The notes under the pieces: model-generated
The model's database searches: none
What the model was told of the DNA's origin: nothing
The model's input: only the letters and a program-made list of their open reading frames with translations
In this document: positions 11,040-22,560 of the stretch, piece by piece
Layout of the letters: the number at the start of each line of letters is the position of its first letter
Position numbering within the stretch: the stretch's first letter is position 1
Position numbers and translations under genes: made by a program
From: Callaeas wilsoni
Taxonomy: Eukaryota > Chordata > Aves > Passeriformes > Callaeidae
Length of the DNA: 64,000 bases
NCBI GenBank assembly: GCA_013398955.1
Contig: VWPU01017861.1
Location: 40,001-104,000, forward strand
Reading direction: 5' to 3'

Positions 11040-11470
11040 GATTTGCAAGAGACCTGCCAGTCAAGCAGCTGTGGGAGGTAACAGGGGAGAACGCATGAGA
11101 GGAAAAAGTCTTGTGGCAACAGTGGCCAGTTTCATTATGGCCACTGCCAGACTGTGAAACAACTCTGGGGGCTTGAAATCCTATTGCCTATTAAAACTGG
11201 GCATGACAGCTCTTTTTTATGCTTCACCAACCAGAGATGGAACAGTGTCCTAGGGGAAATAAGGAAAAATATTTATTACAAGTGTTTAACACCTTTTAGT
11301 ACAAAACAACCCTAATATGCAGCACTCAAGGATAATTCATGCCAGCACATGTAAAACCAAGGGAAATCGTTTATCAGCTCAATAATTTGGTCAGAGCTTT
11401 TAAAGGAAGAGATGATGCTCCAGTCAAAACCATAAGGCCAGATTTCTCTGAAGTGGAGGCACTTTAGGGT
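11040..11470. promoter_or_regulatory. Candidate conserved non-coding element 2 with hairpin
   Basis: A non-repetitive block with homeodomain-type words (CATTATGG, CTATTAAAA, GATAATTC, CAATAATTTGG) and a perfect 9-bp GC-rich inverted repeat, CAGTGGCCA (11120-11128) and TGGCCACTG (11138-11146), around a 9-nt loop. It looks like a regulatory element; this is inference from composition. Confidence 0.3.
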
Positions 11471-11954
11471 TTTTATTTATATTATTTTTACAATTTCTCA
11501 GTAATCCACGCAGGGCTCTGACAACACACTCACCCCAGGGACTGCATGGCTGCCTGACTAGGGCTGAAGTCTGGCCATTCATACTGAGGGTTTAGCTGCC
11601 CCTCGTGCATGGCAGTAGGTGCTGGCATATTTAAGAAAGCCACAGGACAGTCAGGGTTGGATCTTGAACAGCATAGGAGGCAGAGGTTTAAACTGCTTCA
11701 AAGGCTTATCTGAAAACCAGGCACCCTGAGCTTGTCTTACACTGCAAACAGCCTGCAAACAAAAGCATAAGGACACTGGGGTCCCGGGGTGTATTTCAAA
11801 TATTTCCTAATAAAATGTGTGTGTTTGGAAGCGGTATAATATAAAATGAGATTCGCTGCTTTCTTACACGAACATATGCGCTGTGACTTCCCAGCTTTGG
11901 GAGAAACCTAGAACTCACATGGGGGGAGCTCCACCACTCGCTGAGCGCCACAGG

Positions 11955-12050
11955 GGAAAATCTCGAGCGCTTTCAAAAGGCTGCGCTCAAATCTGCTCCT
12001 GCTGTGTGTCCCCATTTTACAGGGAGTGAAACGGAGATGCGGGTTGGTGG
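11955..12050 (+). repeat. Decayed MIR/L3-like fragment
   Basis: TCTCGAGCGCTTTCAAA and, about 50 bp later, CCCCATTTTACAGGGAG with GAAACGGAG. These recall two hallmark words, in order, of an ancient amniote LINE/SINE family (CTCAAAGCGCTTTACAAA, then CCCCATTTTACAGATGGGGAAACTGAG). It is very degraded and short, so the family name is tentative. Confidence 0.35.
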
Positions 12051-12260
12051 CACCATCTCCCCGGGACCCCCCTCCTGGCCACGGCAGAGGCAGGAGCAGC
12101 TCCTGCTCCTCCAGGCCGGCCGGGCGCTGCCAGCCCCCCGCGTTACTCATTAACGCCCGGTTACTCGTTAACAGCGCGCACACGGGGGTCCCGCACGGCC
12201 CTCCCAAAGCCGCCGGGGTTACATTGCACAATCCGCACGCTGCTGCCCTGCCAGTTTTAT
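12030..12260. promoter_or_regulatory. CpG-rich block with tandem HNF1-like sites
   Basis: A GC- and CpG-rich patch in otherwise AT-rich desert, about 4 kb past PROX1. It holds GTTACTCATTAAC (12142-12154) and GTTACTCGTTAAC (12160-12172), which differ at one base and start 18 bp apart. The HNF1 consensus is GTTAATNATTAAC; the copies miss it at one and two positions. PROX1 acts in liver and pancreas, where HNF1 factors are active. Enhancer function is inferred. Confidence 0.4.
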
Positions 12261-12479
12261 CTCCTAGCTGAAACCTTGCTTCCTGGCATCCTTTTGCATC
12301 TTTGCGAGTGGCCGGAGCCAATATGTTAAAATACTGTTTACCCGGCCATTTGCTTTCCCAGAACCTGGGGGGAAGCGCGGAGGAATTGGAAAAGCCCATC
12401 CATGGCAAGGATTTCCCCCTGCCCGTGAGTCAGGTTTCTCCCTCCCATCAAGAAGAGCCTGCTGGTTAAACCATGTTTC

Positions 12480-12960
12480 TGCCCTTCCAGAAATTTGCAG
12501 CGTTCAGCAGCCTTTCAGCGGGGCCATGGCCGGCTGCTGGCGGCAGCATGGGGTGGCTGAGCCAGCGATGGCAGCAAAGGAGAAGGTCAAGGTGTGCTGT
12601 GGCGGGGCAAGGGGGAAACATTCCCAGCTCTGCCAGGGAATGACCCTGTGCAAAGGGCCCGGCAGGTGGCTGCTGCCTGAGGCCACAGAAGCTGCTCCCT
12701 GCTCAGGGCCAAGGCGTCCAAAGCCAGTGGCCAAAAGGCACCCGGGGAGCGCTGGAGGACAGCAGTGGCAGGAAGGGCCAGGAACCCCCACCACAGCCAT
12801 GGGGTGAAGCTGGTGCCCAGTGTCAGGCATCCCTGCCCTTCACGCAGCTCCCTCCCTGTATTTCCAAATTTCAGTACCCTTCCCACCTCTCTTTGGAGGA
12901 GGGAAGCGAACGGGGGGGTTGGCTGTGGTTTTGACAAGGTGAACGTGGCGCCAGCCCCAG
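12480..12960. other. GC-rich non-coding stretch
   Basis: G/C-rich and fairly CpG-poor sequence with overlapping open frames of 76-116 codons on both strands. Overlapping open frames on both strands are typical of GC-rich DNA with few stop codons, and none of the peptides shows a known domain. I see no gene. Confidence 0.6.
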
Positions 12961-13049
12961 AAAATAGGCGGGTATGTTGTCCCCAGCAAAAGACCTGTAC
13001 GACAGCCCAGTGATTCTGGATAGAGTGTTACATCACTTGCAAAATTCAG

Positions 13050-14760
13050 GATTTGTCCAAAACACGACACTCTTTTTATATAGATAATATCAGCAATATA
13101 TAATAATTATTACTGTTTTTATTAACCTTAAGGAACTTTGTTTTTTCATAAATATAAATAAAATGTAGTTATCCTTAATCTGATTTCAAATGACCTGAAA
13201 AGAGGATCAAAAAAGTGCAAGAGAGCTGTACAACAGGGGAGAAAATGGTGAGTGGGGGAAGGGGGGTGAGGGTGTTGACTGTAAAAGAAAGAAAATTATC
13301 CCAATTCTAGCACTGCTGGAAAAACGTGAAAGTTATTGCCGCACAAAGAACCTCTTGAACTGCTCTGCCTTCCAAAATTTCTACTGCACTCTCTGCAGTT
13401 ACTTGTGTATGGCAGAAGCAGCATCTTTGTATTATATGAACAGTCTGCTTCATAATCAAATACCATCTGTCGCTACATCTGAACTTGTTTTCAACATCTG
13501 TGCGTTCTGGTCTTAACAAAGCTTTAAAAACTAATTCAAAAACTTTCACAGATCACTGACTAAATATGTACATTTACCATCTTTCATATTGGTTTAAAAT
13601 ATTTCTTCTATAGCTGCATCCCCTTGGCTGGGAATAGTTAAGATGTATACACTGAGTTGCTTTATTAAGCTTATTTTCTAATGGCCTTGGGTAGCCAAGT
13701 GCAAAAGAGGGACACTTGCTCAGGCACCGAGAGGACCCATCATATTCTTTCTTGGTGCCAATACAGTCCCTTTCTGCCAATGAGAAACCTGAAAGTTGAT
13801 CAGCTACCATACCCCAATTACTCAAAATGACACTACAGATAAAACTGCAACCAAGGGGAGAATCAACTGTATGGCTTATATGCTGCTAAAGTGTGTCTGA
13901 ACAAATGGTGAAGTAAAATCATGAGAGCCCTCAGGAGGATAAGTACGTTGTTACTTTGCACATGCTTCAGAAATGTGAAGTACATCTTTACAGAACTTTT
14001 GGCCAACCCCCTGGCAGATGTTGACCAGTTTTGCTTATGTATACATCAGTTGCAGAACACTAAAACAGAGATTGGAAATTTTAATTTAGTCAAGGCAGTT
14101 GGGCTAAAATGATGGCTTTTGTTGAAACCATTAAATAGAGCTGCCTAATGAAGTACAGTACAGCACTGGCAAACCGAGCCCTGATGAGATGCAGCAGCTT
14201 CCAAACTGCAGCCCTGCAAAAGGGGAAGAAGGAAGCTTGCAAGTCTTTAACTAAAGTGGAATGGCGACAGCCCTTGTAAAGCTGCGTTTGATTTTGTGTT
14301 TGAGGGCAGATGCACTTGTACATTATCGCCCTGACATTTTAACCATTAGTTGGAAATGTGCCGTTGCAGTTCCTGCCATATATTTCTCAATCCTATTTGT
14401 TAGAAAGTGAGCTAATAGACAGTGTGATGAAGTGATCATAAATTCACTTTCAAAGGGCATTTGGGTTCAGAGCCTAAAGATTGAATATGGCAAATTCTTA
14501 GGCATGGGGAAGAAGGTGGGGGCCAGGAGGGTCATTCTCACTGATGGGTTCAGTGATTGATTCCACTACAGAACTATATTTGCCCTTTACTTGGCTGTTT
14601 AACACAGAATAGCTATAATAGGTTCCCGATCCATTATTCCTCTTCTTCCTAGGGTCACTATGAAGTGAAAGAAAATATAACCTTGGCTGTGATAAAATAA
14701 ACTTTAGCATTATCAGGTGTTTGGAAATTGGAAGGTGTCTGATTGCTTTATATAGGAGAG
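13050..14760. other. Intergenic, no gene seen
   Basis: AT-rich non-coding sequence. It contains a G-tract cluster at 13236-13272 and an AT-rich stretch at 13075-13170. The part 14320-14500 is unique and AT-rich, but its signals are too weak to list separately. Confidence 0.6.
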
Positions 14761-14798
14761 ACACAAACACACACACACACACACATACACAAACACAA
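14761..14798 (+). repeat. (CA)n microsatellite
   Basis: CA repeat of about ten units with flanking imperfect ACAC words (AAACAC, ATACAC). Likely polymorphic. Confidence 0.9.
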
Positions 14799-14819
14799 AG
14801 GGTTATAATATAATCCTCT

Positions 14820-15300
14820 GTGCCGCCTCTGACAAATGGTTATTACCATTCAGTATTGGTTTTTCGCTCATGCAATAATATGGTGTCATGCAAGTCCACA
14901 CAGCCTTGAAATTCTTCTTATTATACACAGCCTTCCAAAAATCAGATGCAGAATGCTGCTTTTTTAATGGTGATTAGCAGCATTTTTTTTAAAGATAGGT
15001 GGCTTAGAACAAAATTTGTTTTGAGAGACAGAAAAATCATCTGAAAGGCAAGATGAAATGAGTGTTTTAGCACAAGGCAGCCCCAAAATATTTTCAATAA
15101 TTAGAAGAGACTTATGTTCCATTTCACTGTTTTATGTGTTATATAGTATAGAGCAAGTGCCACTGTAGTTAAGTGTTTGTCAGCATTTCCCTTGTAAATC
15201 CTGGTTTTCCAGAGGGTTGCTATAACTTGCCAATTTCAAATCACACTGGGCTAACACTCAGTATCCACATTGTCAGCCCAGATGCAAATTTCTGTTGTTG
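14820..15300. promoter_or_regulatory. Candidate conserved non-coding element 3
   Basis: A non-repetitive AT-rich block with a short perfect hairpin, AATGGT (14835-14840) and ACCATT (14845-14850) around TATT. It also has POU/homeodomain-like words (ATGCAATAATATGG, CAATAATTAG, GATGCAAATTTC) and an NKX2-like GTTAAGTG near 15168. Regulatory function is inferred from motif density only. Confidence 0.28.
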
Positions 15301-17160
15301 TTATTACCAAAAATGAAATCAAGTGAAGCTGCTGGTTTTTAGTTCATGGCAAAAGATGATGGTTGGGAAGTGGGGGATGGTGGCGGCTTGTGGGCTTTTT
15401 TTCCCCCCTGTTGCTCCTACTTGGGATTTTGTTGCTGCAATGGTCTCAGTCAAATGGGTTTGTTTTGAAAGGGATGCAGGAGGATATTTTTTTGTACACC
15501 TCAGAAAATAAGTGACACGTAGAGGGCTCAGGGAGACAAGAGAGCAGTGTTCTTACCTGGTACAACTTACTCCCAGCCAGGCAGTTGGTACCTGGGAGCA
15601 CACGTGCTGACCCCATCTCAAGCTTGGGTTCTGCATCGTAAAGACCTCAACAAGATAATAAAGGTCCACTAAGCAGCTGAATCTGGCAAGAAAACACAAA
15701 ATTAGTTGACTCAGCTGGAGCAGCTTCTATGGAGCACAGAAGCAAACCCTGGTCTCCTCCTCCCAGCCTTTGCGGCCAACCGTTGGGGTCCCTGCAGGAC
15801 CTTATAAACACCTCTGACAGAACCACGAAGAAGAGGCCAATCCTCCGTGTTCAACATCCCCAAAACCCACACGATCCTACAATGGGCACTGGAGAGCGCA
15901 AGACTTCAGGGCAACAGTCCCAAATGTTCTCTGCTTGGCAATGGAGTAGAGCGGTGCTTCCTCCACTTTTAATTAAATAAAATTAATTTTCTAACTTAAA
16001 AAAGAATTCTGAAGAATACTTGTACTCTTATTGATTGAGTCTTTTGCTGTTTAACACCTGCTGGGTTTTGTTATACTGGAGAAGGCTGTACTGAGATGTC
16101 CTGGCTGCTTTCCTCTGTGGACGTAGCCCTCCATCCCTTTGAGGCATAAGCACGTGAATCCAGACTAAAATCAGATTTACACCAGTGCAGTAGTAAATTG
16201 TAAGTGGAGAAACAGGCCTGAGGTCAAAGGTTTGCATTGAGGAGGAGTGCACTTGTAGATGTTTACAAATCTAGAGGGGTTTCTGCAAGTAAAGAAATGG
16301 GAAGTCCCTGGGTGAGCAGTTGTTACCAGCTCTAGGGAGGCTAAAAAGTGCTAATACCACACTCCAGGTGCCTGGAGAAAGACAAATTGGAGAATATGTT
16401 CATATCATTTGGAAGACACCCACAAATCTTGTAGTACTTTTAAATAAGCCGATGTGACTTGCAGAGCTGGCACTTGGGGGGTTTATCTTACTGGGCGGGT
16501 TGGGGTATGGCTGGTGATGTTTCTGGTGCTCTGGACTGAGAGACCAAGGTCAGCAGAAGAGACTGTGACATTAGCAGTGTTATAGCAGCCCGCCTCAGGT
16601 GGGGCTTCAGTCCGTGCACAGTAGCAGCAGGTTATCTGTAAAAGCCATTGCTCAGATACCTCCTCCAGGACCTGCACTGATCAGAGCTACCCCATACACC
16701 ACTTCAGCATGGAAAAGAAGGTCCATATTAGTCACACACTGTTTTCTCCATCTGGAAAAATTCTTAGGTAGATTCCGCTTGAAAACAAAGGGCAGTTCCC
16801 TGCCTATTTAGTGTTAAGTTAGAATGCCACTTTTATTCTACATCCAAGCCCAAATTTCCATATATTGATGCATTCCACCACAAAAGTCAAGCTTCAAGAT
16901 CGGAGGACCCCAGCTAAATGTCAAGATATTTCCACACAAAAGAAAAACTGGATTTGCCCTCTATGTAAGGCGCACAGCAGATAAAACCAATAATACCTTA
17001 TCTCCTCCCATGACTTCCTGGCCAGGAGCAGCAGCAATATATATTAAGATATCAATTGACTGTTTATAGGATTAAGTAAGGAATAGCTGAAATCAGTCCT
17101 TGCTTTTATTTGAGTTTAATTCATCCAGTCAGAGATCTGTGTGGTAACCACCTATAATAA
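15301..17160. other. Intergenic, no gene seen
   Basis: Mixed-composition sequence without recognisable coding content, RNA genes or clear transposons. Open frames of up to 83 codons look random. Confidence 0.6.
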
Positions 17161-17164
17161 AGTA

Positions 17165-17295
17165 ATAATAGCAATAATAATGGAGCTTTGCACTTTTACA
17201 GCATCTTCCATTGAAAGTTATCTCAGTGTGCTTCATAAACATTACTCTTGCATCCATTCCTTCAATTCCTCCACTTTCTCCTCATCTTTATCTGT
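17165..17295 (+). repeat. Decayed MIR/L3-like fragment
   Basis: The run ATAATAATGGAGCTTTGCACTT, then ACAGCATCTTCCATTGAAAG and GTGCTTCATAAACATTA, follows the order of the amniote L3/CR1-like 3' consensus (GCACTTT-CATCTTC-CAAAGCGCTTTACAAACATTA). A related fragment is at 48925-49060. Family assignment is from memory of the consensus. Confidence 0.5.
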
Positions 17296-19424
17296 AGAAT
17301 CTGCAGTAATATGATAGCATGGATGGCCTTACAAATAAACTAAGGCAAGCTGTTACTTCAATGAAATACAGGAAGAGCAAGGTAAAGTTATGTGAAAAAT
17401 ATGAGTGAAATTCAGTAGGCTAGAGGTGGTATATATTCATTTTGCTAGCATATTATGTGCTCAGTTAAGGATAAAAGGAAATCCATACATTCTGCTAGGT
17501 TCACTGATATCCTTGCATTAAAGGAACATAAATCAACGTGCACCACTCAGCATGTCGGGTTTCTGAGACATAAAATGAAGAGGAAGAAAAATATCAGTGA
17601 AGAAAGTTTGGAAAGACACAGGTTTCATTTCTTTATTACGGATAATATTTTCTAACGTCACTGTCTTATGAACACGTATTTCACATGTGAGTAAGTCACA
17701 GCACTGAAAGGTGGCAGGAGAGGTAGGCATGGGGTTGCAATTTGAAACTCCCCAGAACAGCAGGGCTCTCTTCATCTGGGGTTATAGGGCAGCTAGCTCA
17801 CTAAACACAGTTATGAGACAAATAAGAAATACTAACAAACAGTGACACAGGGATTGTATTCAGTGTCTTGAGCTGACTTGAGAATAAGGAAAGAAAATGC
17901 TATTTTCTCCAGGAAATTCATCCCTAGAATCTTAGCTTGTCTCCAGTGGAAAACTTCCTAGAGTGAAATTCTGTCCAAGTGGATAGCCAGCACAAAGCCC
18001 ATGTAGCAGTAAGCTTGTAGTAATGGCTTCTTCTATTTCGGTGCTTTAATGTAAAGTGAAAGGTAAACAAAATTGAAAAGACGAGGACAACACCTGAGAA
18101 TGCACAAAATTATGCAAGCAGGCAGATATGAGAGAAAAATGCACAGTAAAGAGGATTTTTATAAATGGAAAATACTTCCAAGCAGGAAAATCTCAATCTT
18201 CCACCAGTATCAGAGGCCTTTCTTCTCTTGCACTGCGTTAGGTTTGATGATTCTCTCCACAAAGAAGCTGGTCCTTGTATGACTAAGCGGCCATTTCCTC
18301 TCTTGGGCAAATCCAGGTTTTAATCGAGCACAGTGAAATGCTGCGAGAGGCATGGGTAGTAGAGGGAAAGGGAACAGGCAGTGCACTCCAATGGAGGACC
18401 AGGACAAATAAGAGAACTGTGGTCAGTTCTTCAACTTCTCTATCCATAAAATACCAGCAGTAGGAAGTATCTTCTGTGCTAAGTGTATTGAGAGGGGCTC
18501 TGTGTGTAAATATCAAAACTGCTTCCAGCTATTACCTCCTCAGTAATTTCATTCTGCCCTTCCCTTTTCTCAGTGTGACAGTGACTGTAGCACTAGCTCA
18601 GTAATTGGATATTTTTGTGCCTCAGATTCACTGGTATTTAATTTTTATATCATTCTCAGAACCTATCACATATTTGTTTTGATTTATGCAATATTGATCC
18701 TTTCTCTGACTTTCGAGCAGCTATCACCTTCCCCGCCCGTTCCCAGGGAATCTGCCAAGCCAGCAGTTTGTGATTTTGTCATAATACATGTGTTTCATTT
18801 GCCGAGTGGCTGTCACAAGCATCTCACAAATGTTACATCCCCTCTTTTTATTCACACGTTCTGTATATTCAGTGCTCCCAGAGATGGGCTTTTCTTGTGT
18901 GGAGAAGCAAGGCTTTTTGTATCAGTTTGCAGGATACAAATCTAAACCTGTTTTAGCAGAGAAAGAGGAGCTTTATTTTTGCTGGATTTGAATAAATGCT
19001 CTTATCTGGCTTTCCACAATACACTGTGCACACGAGAGCAGAAAAAAGAAAGCTGACTGAGGCGAACCCAGGATCACATTTTCTGAAGTGTCGAGGTGGC
19101 TTCAGCAGGTTTCACTTTGTTAGCAGTCACTTGCATTTTGCTTGCTCATGGTACACAAGCACGTCCCCATTTCAGAAAATCCATGTAAATTATTCTAAAC
19201 TGCTTTCCCCAAATCTGTTCTTTGTCCATATCTCACTGCTGGGAGTCTTCTACAGCATGGCCATGAGATGGAGGCTAAATATCACCAATCTAAACATTTT
19301 ACTTTTAGGAGTTACCCTCTTCCAAGGAAGCATAAAGCAATCCCATACCATGCTATGTTAAGAGCACAACCAGCAGACCAAGGGAAATTTTCATCCCCCT
19401 CTATTTAGCTCCATCTGGAATACC
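17296..19424. other. Intergenic, no gene seen
   Basis: No coding gene. A 121-codon frame at 18996-19361 (+) has no domain and no neighbouring splice structure. The part 18400-18530 (CAACTTCTCTATCCATAAAATA, then GCTAAGTGTATTGAGAGG) weakly resembles the middle of a MIR element. Confidence 0.5.
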
Positions 19425-20432
19425 AACTCTCGCAACTCTGGAAGTCAAAGAGGGTATTGAGAAATTGGAAAGGTCCCAGAAGAAGGAGACCAAGATCATC
19501 AGCACGTGAGTGTCGAGGAAAGATTGAAGCAACTGGTCTTATTTAAGAAGGTGAAGAGGAGGCTGGGAAGGGAGGTCTCTAGTCAATATTTGAAGGGTAG
19601 TCACAAAGTCAGTGTTTGAAGGGTGGTCACCAGGACAACCGAGCTGCTCTTCTTGGGGGTGACAGACTGTAAAACAAGGAGCAAGAACTGATGCCTAAAG
19701 ATTTTTTGCTTTTTATATTTATTTTTATATATTTGTAGCTTTGTAGAGTTTTAACATATAGATGTGTAGTTTCTAGCATTTACCTACACTTTAGAATAGT
19801 AGATTACCCTTTCTAACACATTATGTCACATTCTTGAAATTCTATTTAGTCTTATTTCCTAGAAAAGAATTTCTAACAAGGACATCTTGTTTTACACCAG
19901 CACTTGGGAGACATAACAAAGTATAGGGCGAAGAACCCTTGGAGTCTCTCCAATAGGGCAGATCCAAGAGTGGGTTCCCAAGACAGCTGGTCTCCTATTA
20001 GATGTACTTGCTAGATATACTAATTAATTAAACTTATAAAATGGTGATAATGTGATGGCACGTGCGTGCATAGCTATATTTTGTGCACCTGAAAGCTTTC
20101 ATTAAAGAACTGCTCTTTATATCACCACTTTAATGTTGTTCGTAAAGTTTTTCTTTTGATTCCAAGTGACATAACCATGAGCTGTGGCTCAGAAGATTCA
20201 AAATAGACAATAAGGAATATTTACTCACTGGAGAATTAAGTTCCCAGTGCAGGAACAAGCTACCTAAGAGCCGGTATCTCTCTCCATGGAGGCTTTCAAG
20301 ACTCATCAAAAAAAAAACCAGAACCAAAAAACAAGATTTGACCTTATCTGGCCGGTTAGTGATAGGTATGCACTGAGCCAGAGGCTGAACAAAATGACCT
20401 CCAGGAGGTCCCTTACATTTCATACTTCTATG
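19425..20432 (+). mobile_element. CR1 LINE 3' end, split in two
   Basis: Two pieces of a 5'-truncated CR1 non-LTR retrotransposon in sense orientation. Piece 1 (about 19425-19690) has GGAAAGGTCCCAGAAGAAGG, GAGGAAAGATTGAAGCAACT and repeated TATTTGAAGGGT-type words of the CR1 3' region. Piece 2 (about 20175-20432) has CAGTGCAGGAACAAGCT, CATGGAGGCTTTCAAGACTC, then GACCTCCAGGAGGTCCCTTAC and the terminal CTTCTATG. The roughly 480 bp between them is unrelated AT-rich DNA with an 8-bp direct repeat AAGAACTG at 19683 and 20105. It could be a later insertion or a badly decayed part. No reverse-transcriptase frame survives. Confidence 0.75.
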
Positions 20433-21940
20433 GTCAAAAAGTGTTATGAAAGTTCAAAGGAACTTTTCCAAGGAGCCCTCTGAGAGCATACACGTATACA
20501 TACTAACAGAGGGAGAAATCAAACAGGGCTTCCAAAACAAACAGTTTCTCAGTGTATTCTGTCACCAAAGCTAAGGTCCTGTGATCTGAGAGATGAAGAA
20601 GGGTAGAATATAGAAGTCTGAGAAAAATAGTCCCTGTGTTGTTTACACTCAAGTTTTTAGTCTTATCTCCCTATAAAATTCTTGTACCACTTGGGAAACC
20701 CCCAGCTTTCTGCAGAAGCAACTGCCAGCTTCCTCCTAGTTCTTCCCTAAACCATTTCTTTTCTTTAAACTGTTTTTCCTTCTCGTGAGCTTGCATTCTT
20801 TCTAATTCCACAGCCTGACATTATTTGGGTTTTGTATCTATTCTCTCAGGAACACGCCATCTTGTGTAAACCCGAGATCTGGCTCCTTATCTCCAGTAAT
20901 TTCCACTCTCAGCAGCCTCAGAAATAAGTGGTTAATTAGAGGCATATGCTTGGGGGCTGTGTCCATTTCCACAGTTTATGCTGTATCACTCAGGGGAAGC
21001 AACGGTGGACGAATCTATCCTTTTCTATGGAGAAATATCTTTTGTTTGTTGCACCACCCCAGGCAGCTTACAAAAGTAAAAGATGGTTTTGCACAGGGGA
21101 ATTCAGAGATGGGGCAGACTTTTGCATGGATTCTTTTCAGTAAGCATTTCGCTGCATTACCATTTCTGCTATCGCGTCCAGTGTCACCAGGGAACGGTTC
21201 AGCATAAACACCTCCTGAGGAACTGTTCCAGAGCCTAATGCCAACCTGAGACAGCTGCTGATGCTGAACAACATCATCAAGGGCCCACTGTCCCTTCCTG
21301 CCACTCCTCCTCCTTCACTACCAGTGAAAGAACTATGAAAAGACCAAGAGCTGGTGTACAGCCAACAAGAACTAAAGATCTTGCAGCTGGTTGTACCACC
21401 TGTGCCTTGTGAAATTCCAGCCAAAACAACGTCCCCTCCCTCCCCTCAGATAACCCCTTTATTAGAGGGAAGGGCATCCCATTTGATAACTTTATGAACG
21501 GGAGGGGCACGTGCGCGGCAGCAGGTAGGGAAGGCAGTCACTCCTGCTGTCGCCAGTGGCTGTGGGTGACTGCTTGCCTGTCTTTTGTGGGTGAGCTGGG
21601 CCTCTCGGGGTGAGCTGTCGCGTACGTTCAAATCCACACGCAGCGTGCAAGCCACATTGTGCCAGATATATATAGCTGTTCAATGCCACCCTGCTGAGCC
21701 AGTGCCAGGACAGATCACATGGTGCTGGCTTTATTTGGGCTGGTTTGAGGGAGATGTACAGAATCCATGAGCGAAAGCGCTGATACATGCGACTCTGACA
21801 CAAAAGGAAGAATCCTTCACTTAGGGCCATAGAGCAAATCCAGTGTTCTGGATTCCCCCATTAATATCAAAGGGCGTTATACGAGTGTAGTCAGAGCACA
21901 TGGTCTCAGGGCACGTTCTGCCACACAGCTCTGAGGGGAA
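20433..21940. other. Intergenic, no gene seen
   Basis: No gene supported. Several overlapping frames on the minus strand (21137-21830) have no recognisable domain. A moderately GC- and CpG-containing piece lies at about 21500-21660. Confidence 0.55.
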
Positions 21941-21946
21941 AATTTT

Positions 21947-22023
21947 GCTTGAAGAATGCTAGAAATGGGTCTATAGCCATTAACTGATAACATTCTTCAA
22001 GCATCAAAACATTAGACCCATTT
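21947..22023. repeat. Interleaved inverted repeats (pseudoknot topology)
   Basis: Arm A GCTTGAAGAATG (21947-21958) is the exact reverse complement of A' (21991-22002). Arm B AAATGGGTCTA (21963-21973) is the exact reverse complement of B' (22013-22023). The order A-B-A'-B' interleaves the two pairs, so they cannot form nested hairpins; in RNA they would make an H-type pseudoknot. No repeat family is recognised here, and the surrounding DNA is unique and AT-rich. Confidence 0.85.
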
Positions 22024-22399
22024 GGTTTTATCTTTTAATAACAATTAATGTTTTGATTAATAATGTTTATTTTAACTGGACTAGAAATGGCAGAGGAACA
22101 GTTAAGACAGAAATTATGCATCTTCAGTCCATCTCAGTCATGTATCTATTTAAATTTGTGTGTTTTCACATGTGGCATGAGCTTACACTCTTGCCCTGCT
22201 TGTGTCCACGTCCTTATTTTGATTCAATACTGGTGAATGCTAGAGAGAAAAAGACCCTAAACAGACATGTCTGGATGCAACCAGAGGATTAGTTGCTATG
22301 ATTATAGTGCACACCCTGGTGACTAACGAGAGAGGTGAGACCTTACTTTTCCTGAGTGCTTGGTTAAAAAGGGAGGCTCCTGATGCCGGCAGCAGTCCT

Positions 22400-22560
22400 G
22401 CCTTCAAACACATAACTGACCAGCTTTGACTCTATCCAGTGAAGGGCAGCAGCATTCATATATAGTGGCTCATTAGCAAATATCAGCATTTCAGCTTTTT
22501 TTATCCAATTAAAAACATCTGGCACTAGGGTGATCCAGCTGGCAGCCCATGGCTCCATAC
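22400..22560. promoter_or_regulatory. Candidate non-coding element, weak
   Basis: A unique block with homeodomain-like words (GGCTCATTAGCAAATATC, ATCCAATTAAAAAC). No coding content recognised. The inference is weak. Confidence 0.2.

Noticed and set aside
11908..12408. 166-codon minus-strand frame
   Set aside because: Spans a CpG-rich patch and a decayed repeat-like fragment. No recognisable protein family.
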